NCBI GenBank assembly: GCA_050301235.1
Contig: JBNKZD010000276.1
Coordinates: forward strand, 1 to 64,000
Length of the DNA stretch: 64,000 nt
Direction: 5' to 3'
Origin: JAFGIN01 sp050301235
GTDB taxonomy: Bacteria; Fibrobacterota; Chitinivibrionia; Chitinivibrionales; Chitinispirillaceae
Shown here: positions 1 to 6,545 of the stretch, one piece after another
Layout of the letters: each line of letters starts with the position of its first letter
How positions within the stretch are numbered: position 1 is the stretch's first letter
The notes under the pieces: generated by a model
What the model was told of the DNA's origin: nothing
The model's input: only the letters and a program-made list of their open reading frames with translations
Databases searched by the model: none
Position numbers and translations under genes: made by a program

Positions 1-416
1 ATTCCAGGGTGAAGTACCCAGATTGTAGGACTATCAAGAGGATCGTTGCTATTAAGTGCAAAATGAAGAGCTACACCAAATGAAGGTGTCCAGTCTAATA
101 ATCTAGTCGGTATAAAATAATGCTGCATTTCAAAGAGAGCATGCCAGTCACGTTTATTCGGAACTCTATGTTCCAAAAATTGATTATACAATTTTCCTTC
201 GTATTGTAGTCCTTGTGGGAACCTTAATAAAGAGGGCGTTAAAGAATAAGTGGATTTTGGTACGCCACGATACCAAATTTCAGTTTGGTCATCTGAATAT
301 ACAGATTCTTCTGTATATCCTCTTTTAAGAAGAATTTCTCGTGCTTCTTTTGCTTTTGAATAAACGTCTTCAAATGATCTAGCAATAATTGGCTCAATAG
401 CAGATTCATCACTCAT
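1..416 (-). CDS. FRG-domain protein, truncated by the left window edge
   Basis: The first 138 residues are visible, starting at ATG 416-414 with an AGGAG ribosome site just upstream. The rest lies beyond base 1. Residues 48-51 read WYRG, followed by a serine/leucine-rich segment (PSLLR, 62-66), a tryptophan at 91 and MQHYFIPTRLLDW at 97-109, then a VALHFAL stretch. This spacing is that of the FRG domain, named for its conserved Phe-Arg-Gly region; the MQH...PTRLLDW core is its most recognisable part. The biochemical role of FRG proteins is poorly defined. They occur often in phage-defence and mobile regions, and repeats and a decayed gene sit immediately downstream here. It is cytoplasmic by absence of a signal peptide. 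The family call is strong; any defence role is inference. Confidence 0.85.
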   Translation of the reverse strand, partial: MSDESAIEPIIARSFEDVYSKAKEAREILLKRGYTEESVYSDDQTEIWYRGVPKSTYSLTPSLLRFPQGLQYEGKLYNQFLEHRVPNKRDWHALFEMQHYFIPTRLLDWTPSFGVALHFALNSNDPLDSPTIWVLHPG

Positions 417-701
417 AGTTTCTCCTATTTTTAATCGACTAATCTAAACATTCGTATTAGCCGCCGATTCTTATTCTCTTTAATTGGCAACATGTTTTAC
501 AACGTCCATCAATTGTTCCATAAACTTCACTCCTCTCCCCTCCTCCGGTACAAATGACGAACTCTTATAATCAAAATCTCCTAAAGCACAAAACATCCTG
601 CATTCTTAACTCTATACTATCTCACAGAGATCCGGGAACTAAACAGTATCAGAGTAGCAAGGGGGCGAGTCCTGGAAGCCTGCGTGATGAGAATAGTTCA
701 G

Positions 702-740
702 GGTTAAAAGGTTAAGGTTAAGATTAAGGTTAAGATTAGA
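702..740. repeat. Short tandem array based on GGTTAAGATTAA
   Basis: The strand shown reads as alternating GGTTAA and GATTAA units, giving about three copies of a 12-base period. It resembles telomeric repeats only by base composition. Its place between a truncated FRG gene and a decayed gene suggests repeat-mediated rearrangement. Confidence 0.6.
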
Positions 741-783
741 AACTTTACACGATATTTGCTCTTAATTCCAGGCAGTAACCCTT

Positions 784-830
784 TTTTCAACCCTGGAACC
801 CTGAACGTTGAACCTTTGAACGCTTTTGAT
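784..830. repeat. GAACCTTTGAAC-family intergenic repeat
   Basis: Overlapping copies of GAACC(C/T)TGAAC and GAACCTTTGAAC occur here. Similar clusters appear at 22303-22373 and, weakly, at 60965-60985, all in intergenic DNA. This looks like a low-complexity dispersed family rather than a coding feature. Confidence 0.5.
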
Positions 831-947
831 TAATATAGGTAAATATGCGGGGAGAGTCAAGGGGAGGTTGAGGAAGAAAAGGAGAATGGAGGTAAGAGTG
901 ACAGGGTAAGTGTGGCGGAGATTGAATGACGAGGTGGCAGTACTGAT

Positions 948-1250
948 CATGAAGTTCTATTGAATTCTCCTCTTCTGCATCAAATAGTATGGTTACCTCG
1001 ATTTTGTCATTCAGGGTTTTGAAAGAAACATGTACCATTCTTCCATCACCCATCGTATAGGTAAAAGAATTTCCAAAAACAATTTCATCATAGATTGCTT
1101 CAAAGTCAAAACCATGGCTTTTATCTCTGGCTTCCATTCTGGTTTTGTATTTACCACCCACCCTTAAATCATTCTCTGCGCTGGGGCATTGCCAATCGCT
1201 GGATGCAAAATTCCAATTTACAATATGTATTGGATTGGTGTAGAAATACC
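948..1250 (-). pseudogene. Fragment of an AHSA1/SRPBCC-domain protein
   Basis: Read on the minus strand this stretch gives a well-preserved middle of an AHSA1-type (Activator of Hsp90 ATPase homolog 1-like, START/SRPBCC fold) protein: WNFASSDWQCP, then a GGKYKTRMEARD segment, GFDFEAIYDEI, YTMGDGR and FDAEEENSIEL. The usual N-terminal start with its APVEKVW helix is missing, because recognisable sequence stops at about 1250, right beside an inverted-repeat element. The usual C-terminal GWQAIL-type helix is missing below 948, where the frame continues into unrelated low-complexity residues. A GTG near 1161 opens a frame but omits half the domain. It is a gene remnant truncated at both ends. Confidence 0.7.
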
Positions 1251-1261
1251 ATTTCGGTGTG

Positions 1262-1622
1262 CCCGCACCCAGTGGCCTTGGGCGTCGTCGGAGGAGTGAT
1301 AACGCAATTCTTTTCGATTTCGCTTCTTCTCACTCTCCTTTTCTTGTGTTGCCTGAGCATCAGTTTGTTGCAAAGAAATATGTCGTCCCTACGGGACTTA
1401 GTGTCTTTTTTTGTATTGATATTCTATAAACATTTTGTCCCTAACGGGACATCGGAGCGTAAAGTACATGCATTTGTCGCGTTGATTGCTACAATGGTAA
1501 GCATGGTCCGGGAGTACCACGCCAAACGGTGAATTGCAATGGCTCGCATTGTTCACAATGGGAATCTGCATTATATTGCGTTTTCTAACCTTCCGACGAC
1601 GCCTGAGGCCACTGGGTGTGGG
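1262..1622. repeat. 361-bp element bounded by 31-bp inverted repeats
   Basis: The arm at 1262-1292 and the arm at 1592-1622 are reverse complements at about 28 of 31 positions, sharing TCCGACGACGCC and GGCCACTGGGTG. A third, shorter arm in the same orientation as the left one lies at 1657-1683. The interior holds two small palindromes, GTCCCTACGGGAC near 1384-1396 and GTCCCTAACGGGAC near 1437-1450, typical of REP-like intergenic repeats. No transposase frame is present. The left arm begins where the AHSA1 fragment loses similarity, so the element is a plausible cause of that gene's truncation. It is best described as MITE-like or a composite REP. Confidence 0.65.
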
Positions 1623-1738
1623 ATCACCAATGACAGGCGTATGACAAAACTTGCTGCCCCACACCAGATCGCCTCAGGCGTCCTTATTATTAGTAATAAA
1701 TAATATTCAGAGTATTCTTCACCGCTGCTATTGCAATC

Positions 1739-4090
1739 CTATCGGAACACAAACACTCCCCTACCCACATGGACAAACCATTTCAATGGAATATTGACTC
1801 TTCCGCCTGATGCATGCTGATCCAGGTAGTAGATTTCAAGCAGGTCGCCGGGCAGTACCGAAAGTTTTTCTCTGTCTACGGCTTCAATGCCAAATGTCGT
1901 GTTCACAGTTGATGAGAATACACCGGTATTCGTGCCGGTTTCCATAGCCGTACAGGGAAGAAAATCACCGGTCCTTGCGGAACGCACTTTCAGGAACACT
2001 TTGTCCTGTTTTGTGTATGAAAGATTCATATCCTGATCAATAATCCTGATCCGGAGAGCTTGTCCCGGAAGAATCATGGTGTCGGGAGAAACCACTAATT
2101 GTGCCGAAGATCCCATAAGCAGCAGATCACCCCAGAGGTTGGGATGTCCGGAAATATTATTCCCTTTATTGGTCACCCACCGAAGGTATACATTTTCACC
2201 ATTGTTAATTGAGTAATTGAAGCCTACGATTTTTCCCGGCATCATCGTGTAATACTTCATCAAACGCGGACTGACCCGTACTTCACAGGTGTAACGTTGT
2301 CCGGTACGCCGTGATGCAACCTGAATTCCATCCTGTAATAAACGTGGGTTAAAATGTTCAGGACTCATAAAAACCGATTCTCCCGAATAACCCCAATTAC
2401 GCTTCAGGCGTGGCCAGACCCAGAACTGGAAACTCCGGTCTGCCGTTCGAACAGAATCTTTATAGTTAAGCGGATCGAAAAACAGTTCGAGTGCATCAGT
2501 GTCCCAGAATGACATCGGATTACAAGGGTTATCGTACGAATCATTAATCTCATACGCCCAATAGAATCCCCGGTTATCCCATTGTACAAGCAGAAAATTA
2601 CAGGACTGAAGTTCCTGGGGCAATGGACGATCCCCCTGCCGTTTACCTTTCAGTTTGTACTGTAGAGCGTTTTTCCACTCATCAAGATTACCATCAATAA
2701 TAACCGGTTGCTCAGCACGGGGAGCTCCACCCCATGCGTGGCTGAAAAATGATGGTTGACACAGGCCGTTATCATTACTGGTGCACTTTTGACCTGCGCT
2801 GGAGTTTCTGAATGTCACCATCTCCGGAGCCACAAACTGCTCACTGTCTCTTTGCGCGACAAATCCACGTCCAAGCTCATAGAGACCATGTGTTTTTAAT
2901 CGGCGATTGCGCATAGCCATTGCTGCCTGAGCATATTTTTCGAGATCCGGCATGACCAGATTCGCGTTTTCTGCCAGATTTTCAAGCAGATTCACATAAT
3001 TTTCAGCAAGTTCGGTTATACGGTCTTTTGCAAGCCTGCCCTCTTCATCAAGAGCTCCTTTCATGTCAAGCATTTCGGAAACCTCTCTGCCAAATCCCTG
3101 CTTGAACGTGTCGAAAAACTGGCGTGCCTGCATTGATGAACGCTGCTGTTTACTTACAGCATCTCTGATCATCTCATTGAAATCAACTTTTTCTGTAATT
3201 TTTTTCAGCTGAGTTCCATTCTTAATATGCCCACCGGGAAAATATCCTGCCACCTGACCACAAAGGAATTGGCTTAGCTCCTCCGATCCCATCAATGGTG
3301 CAAGAAGAGACAGATATGGTCCACTCAATTTCTTAAACTGGTTTTTAAATTCTCTGATAAAATCCTCATCGGGTTCAGCACCAAAAACAGTACCACCATT
3401 ACCAAAGCTCGAAACCAGCGAATTACCTTGTTTACGCCCAAAAATCCGTTTGTTTGCACCACACATTGCATCTGCAATCGCCTGTTTCAGCTTGTCCAGT
3501 CCAACCTCCATGATCGATTTCAAGACAAGCTCTTCCCAGAGTTTCAGCAGTTCCTGATCGGCAACAATCTCTTCAATCATTTTATCCGGAGGATTATTGT
3601 TACTGTTTGCAGCTTGCTGTTTTAGAAGCTCCTTAAGCCATTTTGAAAATGTTTCCGGATCGAATCCGGGGGCGAAGTTCTTATCTTTCAGCTGTTGAAG
3701 CAGCTGTTTGAGTGCAGCCCGGCGGAGAAGTTCACTCATTGCAAGCAGAGAATCGGATACTTTACCTGATATGATGTCAGAGATAAGTGAGCCGTTTAAT
3801 CCGGAGAGTTTACCATCGTAATACCGCATCAGTTCAGACTGCAAAGCAGCCCGCAGTTCAGGATCAGCGATGTCATTCTCCAGATAAAAATCACTGTCAA
3901 TTTCTGAATTACCAGACGCAGAATCATTTACCGGTACAATGTCGCTGCTTTCACTGAAAGTCTGATCATCTGATTGCTGAACAGCGTCCGGTGATGCTTC
4001 AATGTGTAGGATTTTCTGATAAAAAGAAAGTATGAATACAGCGTGCAGCACGATCGAGAGTATCAGATAGAGCGGTACCCGGTCTTTCAT
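1739..4090 (-). CDS. TonB-position membrane-anchored protein with CBM9-like domain
   Basis: This 783-residue protein starts 4 bases after exbD, the place normally held by tonB or tolA. Residues 6-25 form a single N-terminal membrane segment of the TonB/TolA kind (LILSIVLHAVFILSFYQ), followed by a long acidic and helical region (about 30-440). From about 461 (VIIDGNLDEW) to about 650 lies a CBM9-like/DOMON-type beta-sandwich with DALELFFDP and WGDLLLM motifs, the module used to bind sugars or cap exported proteins. The last 130 residues look like an Ig-like domain. There is no proline-rich spacer and no recognisable TonB C-terminal domain, so this is not an ordinary TonB. A periplasm-spanning effector of the ExbB/ExbD motor is inferred from position and the anchor; the ligand is unknown. 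Confidence 0.75.
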   Translation of the reverse strand: MKDRVPLYLILSIVLHAVFILSFYQKILHIEASPDAVQQSDDQTFSESSDIVPVNDSASGNSEIDSDFYLENDIADPELRAALQSELMRYYDGKLSGLNGSLISDIISGKVSDSLLAMSELLRRAALKQLLQQLKDKNFAPGFDPETFSKWLKELLKQQAANSNNNPPDKMIEEIVADQELLKLWEELVLKSIMEVGLDKLKQAIADAMCGANKRIFGRKQGNSLVSSFGNGGTVFGAEPDEDFIREFKNQFKKLSGPYLSLLAPLMGSEELSQFLCGQVAGYFPGGHIKNGTQLKKITEKVDFNEMIRDAVSKQQRSSMQARQFFDTFKQGFGREVSEMLDMKGALDEEGRLAKDRITELAENYVNLLENLAENANLVMPDLEKYAQAAMAMRNRRLKTHGLYELGRGFVAQRDSEQFVAPEMVTFRNSSAGQKCTSNDNGLCQPSFFSHAWGGAPRAEQPVIIDGNLDEWKNALQYKLKGKRQGDRPLPQELQSCNFLLVQWDNRGFYWAYEINDSYDNPCNPMSFWDTDALELFFDPLNYKDSVRTADRSFQFWVWPRLKRNWGYSGESVFMSPEHFNPRLLQDGIQVASRRTGQRYTCEVRVSPRLMKYYTMMPGKIVGFNYSINNGENVYLRWVTNKGNNISGHPNLWGDLLLMGSSAQLVVSPDTMILPGQALRIRIIDQDMNLSYTKQDKVFLKVRSARTGDFLPCTAMETGTNTGVFSSTVNTTFGIEAVDREKLSVLPGDLLEIYYLDQHASGGRVNIPLKWFVHVGRGVFVFR

Positions 4091-4094
4091 TCAG

Positions 4095-4508
4095 TTATTG
4101 CACCTGATGAGAGAAGTGTTTGACGCCTAATGCCTGAAGCATATCGTAGATAAAGACTATCGAGTGGTAAGGAGCACCACGATCACCGCAAATGACTACC
4201 AGCGAATCTGCAGAATTAGCAACCTGTGCCCTGAGTTCTTCAAATATCTGCTTTTTATCGTAATGTACATTTTTAATACTATAGCTACCCTGTTTGTCAA
4301 TAGCTATATAAACAGGCTGATTTTTGATAACCGGTTTCTGTGTGTGCTGTGCAAGCGGCAGTTCGATGTCGATCTCTGTCTGTTGTTTGTTCCGGTCGAA
4401 ACTTGTTGTCAGAAGAAAGAATATCAGAAGCAGAAACATCACATCGATAAGTGTCGTCAGTTCCGGATATTCATCGGATTCATTATCAAAGGGGTCACGG
4501 ATCATCAT
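4095..4508 (-). CDS. exbD: ExbD/TolR-family biopolymer transport protein
   Basis: A 137-residue protein with one N-terminal membrane helix at about 18-38. The segment LIDVMFLLLIFFLLTTSF carries the aspartate that takes part in proton movement in ExbD/TolR. The remainder is a small periplasmic domain ending in a FIYDMLQALGV helix, as in the family. Its start overlaps the exbB stop by four bases (ATGA), so the two are translationally coupled. With exbB it forms the inner-membrane motor that uses proton-motive force to move a periplasmic partner, here presumably the CBM9-containing protein that follows. Subtype ExbD versus TolR cannot be fixed from sequence alone. Confidence 0.9.
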   Translation of the reverse strand: MMIRDPFDNESDEYPELTTLIDVMFLLLIFFLLTTSFDRNKQQTEIDIELPLAQHTQKPVIKNQPVYIAIDKQGSYSIKNVHYDKKQIFEELRAQVANSADSLVVICGDRGAPYHSIVFIYDMLQALGVKHFSHQVQ

Positions 4509-5125
4509 TGATCACATCCTATGGTAAGATCATCCAGAAGCACATTGATTTCTTCGTAGCGTTTTTTCGCCCATGCCCTAAGACAGGATTCGATCAGCAG
4601 TGTCGGTAATGCTATAACAAGCCCGGTAATGGTAGTAATTAATGCAACTGCAATTCCTGATGCAACACTTTTCTGGTCAAGACCGGCATCAGCAATAGTG
4701 CCGAAAGAGATTGCAAGACCGACAACGGTTCCCAGCAGGCCCAGCATCGGTGAAAGGTATGCAACCGCTTTGAGCATCCAGAACCGCTTTGACAACCAGG
4801 TTATATTGCGATCTGCACTTTTTTGTAATGACTGTAGAAAAGTTATTTTTCCTTGGTTGTTAAGTACCATATTCAATGCACCTGAAATAATGGTGTATGG
4901 AAGAGTCGAGTTTGCAGAGGCAACTTTGGAAGCCGCTTCGAACTCATTTTTCTGAAGATGTGTTCTAAGGATTTGAAAATGATCCATTGAAATTGAACAA
5001 CAACGCCACAAAAAGTGGATACGTTCCAGAATTACCGCCAGAGCGATTATGGATAACAGAAGCAGTGGCACCATGAACTGGTAGCCGCCTCTGGAAAAAA
5101 AATCAAGAATACTATTTACGTACAT
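4505..5125 (-). CDS. exbB: ExbB/TolQ/MotA-family proton channel
   Basis: A protein of 206 residues with three membrane segments: about 15-37, 115-140 and 155-180. The last two hold LSPMLGLLGTVVGLAISF and VALITTITGLVIALPTLL, the diagnostic MotA/TolQ/ExbB helices. ATG at 5125 is preferred over the adjacent TTG because GGAGG lies six bases upstream. It is the first gene of a three-gene unit with exbD and the CBM9-domain protein. The motor energises outer-membrane processes; the lack of a TonB-dependent receptor in the window leaves the substrate open. Confidence 0.92.
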   Translation of the reverse strand: MYVNSILDFFSRGGYQFMVPLLLLSIIALAVILERIHFLWRCCSISMDHFQILRTHLQKNEFEAASKVASANSTLPYTIISGALNMVLNNQGKITFLQSLQKSADRNITWLSKRFWMLKAVAYLSPMLGLLGTVVGLAISFGTIADAGLDQKSVASGIAVALITTITGLVIALPTLLIESCLRAWAKKRYEEINVLLDDLTIGCDQ

Positions 5126-5176
5126 CAAGATCCTCCGATTACATTTTAAACAGAGTGAAAAAATGAGCTGATCATA

Positions 5177-5286
5177 GAGGTAATTGCAAAACTCGTCACC
5201 AGCACCCTTCGACTCCGCTCAGGGTACGTTTTTGAGACCGGTTGTCGAGCGGAGTCGAGACAAACGTGGGGTTATGCAATTACCTC
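5177..5286. repeat. 110-bp palindromic element with 12-bp terminal inverted repeats
   Basis: The ends read GAGGTAATTGCA (5177-5188) and TGCAATTACCTC (5275-5286), a perfect 12-base inverted pair. Inside, CTTCGACTCCGCTC near 5208 is mirrored by GAGCGGAGTCGAG near 5247. The whole could fold into one long hairpin. It carries no gene. A relative of the inner motif, CTTGAACTTGTCGAAGGG, occurs at about 25318-25335 between flgI and flgH. This is typical of a non-autonomous dispersed repeat. Confidence 0.7.
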
Positions 5287-5671
5287 CATAATCAATATAT
5301 ATTTTGATCAAACGCCGAAGCGAAATACACCTCATGTCTTTTTTAATTTTAATAACGTATTCAATCTGGTAAACGTTACAATCTGAACGAATCGTTGACT
5401 CTGATTTTTTTGTTTGTTCCGCAATCAAGAGCTACAAAAGGTAATCCACATCCTAATATTAAAGGATTCATAGAAGAAAGCATAAAAAGAAAGCGCGTTT
5501 AATGATTCCGGGCAAGGAGTACAGTCAGCCAACAGCCCGTAAGCTCTATGTCAATCCTAACTAAAATTTTGGGCAATCCGTTAGCGTTAAAAGATATTTG
5601 AGATATCCTTTAGCATTATTCTCACACATTAAAAAATAGCAAAACCCATCACCCAGTTTTATTTTAAAGAT
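5287..5671. other. Intergenic stretch with possible gene remnants
   Basis: No intact gene is supported. On the plus strand around 5430-5565 two short frames abut as TAATG: the first ends in GFIEESIKRKRV, the second reads MIPGKEYSQPTARKL and stops after 20 codons. Both look protein-like but match nothing I recognise, and upstream of them the frame is broken. They may be the tail of a decayed gene. The DUF1573 promoter must lie at the right end. Confidence 0.35.
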
Positions 5672-6418
5672 ATGCAAAAAAAGATCTCATTATTAATTAC
5701 CAAATATCGTTTTATTCTTCCTTTCCTGATCTGTGTTACTTCCCTACAGGCAGGTCCGAAAATCCTCATGCAATCATCGATCGTGGATGCCGGAACCTCC
5801 GTTGAAGGTATTAATGAAACACTTAAATTCCGGTTCTCTTTTAAAAACAGCGGCAGTTCCCCATTACATATTTATAAGATAATTCCATCATGCGGCTGCA
5901 CTAAAATTCTGAAATATGATTCGCTTGTGATGCAGGGTACATCCGGTATCATTGAGGGTGATCTGAATCTCAGAAATTTCGCACCTGGTCCGCACTCAAA
6001 AGTAATAAACATCTTTTCCAATGCAGAAAATGACTCCATTCTCCGTATTGCGGTTAAAGCCACAGTGAGGTCGATAATAGAAATACGGGAACCCTATATC
6101 ACCATTAATGAGAGAGATTCTTCCCGGAAGAGTTTTGAGGTTCTCTCCCGCAATGATTCTTTGAAAATTACCAGTGTAACCTTTAAAAGAGACCCGAATG
6201 GAAGCGCAGGTGGTCTTTCTGCCTGGCAGAGTGATATACCTGTTACTATCAGTTTTCGCTGGATGAGTGTTGATACATTGCGTAGCGACAATTACAAAGT
6301 ATACCGCCTTACCTTGATGATGCCCTCAATAAGCGAATCTATGCTGGGAAAGTTCCGGATTCAGACTAACCATGTAGACAAGCCAGAGTTGTTTTTGCGT
6401 GGGACGCTGCTTAAATAG
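5672..6418 (+). CDS. Secreted DUF1573-family protein
   Basis: A 248-residue protein with a signal peptide at about 1-27 ending near LQAGPK. Residues 48-75 give the DUF1573 core: FRFSFKNSGSSPLHIYKI followed by PSCGCT, and then a GIIEGDLNL segment. DUF1573 is an Ig-like, ASPM-SPD-2-Hydin-related fold found in exported proteins of Bacteroidota and Fibrobacterota. Its function is unknown; the conserved CGC cysteines may bind metal or form a disulfide. The second half repeats the beta-rich pattern less clearly. It is transcribed toward the PPDK-like gene and its neighbours show no link. No strong ribosome site precedes the ATG. Confidence 0.85.
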   Translation: MQKKISLLITKYRFILPFLICVTSLQAGPKILMQSSIVDAGTSVEGINETLKFRFSFKNSGSSPLHIYKIIPSCGCTKILKYDSLVMQGTSGIIEGDLNLRNFAPGPHSKVINIFSNAENDSILRIAVKATVRSIIEIREPYITINERDSSRKSFEVLSRNDSLKITSVTFKRDPNGSAGGLSAWQSDIPVTISFRWMSVDTLRSDNYKVYRLTLMMPSISESMLGKFRIQTNHVDKPELFLRGTLLK

Positions 6419-6446
6419 ATCTGTTTGTTTGCAAATTTAAAAATTG

Positions 6447-6540
6447 ACAGAGAGACTGGGAGACTTAGTAACAACAGGACAGTAAGAAAAAGTAGACATC
6501 CGAATCTATCCACAGTCCTCCAGTCCCCCAGTCTCTCAGT
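6447..6540. repeat. Inverted repeat between convergent genes
   Basis: Arms at 6447-6465 and 6522-6540 match as reverse complements at 17 of 19 positions, around GAGAGACTGGG. The 56-base spacer carries an A-rich centre. It lies between two genes that converge (stops at 6418 and 6546), so it may act as a bidirectional transcription barrier, though there is no uridine tract of the usual kind. It could equally be a dispersed palindromic repeat. Confidence 0.5.
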
Positions 6541-6545
6541 CATCT

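Larger units (their letters stand above)
417..947. other. Gene-poor, repeat-bearing interval
   Basis: No convincing gene was found. The part next to 416 must carry the promoter of the FRG gene, but no clear -35/-10 pair stands out. The interval then holds a 12-base-period array at 702-740 and a GAACCTTTGAAC-type repeat around 784-830. Short open frames here have no recognisable protein character. Confidence 0.6.

Noticed and set aside
1095..1532. Plus-strand 145-residue open frame across the AHSA1 fragment and repeat arms
   Set aside because: It overlaps the decayed gene antisense and the inverted-repeat element, and its residue pattern is not protein-like.
4164..4527. Plus-strand open frames over exbD
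   Set aside because: Shadow frames antisense to a conserved membrane protein gene with a coupled start.
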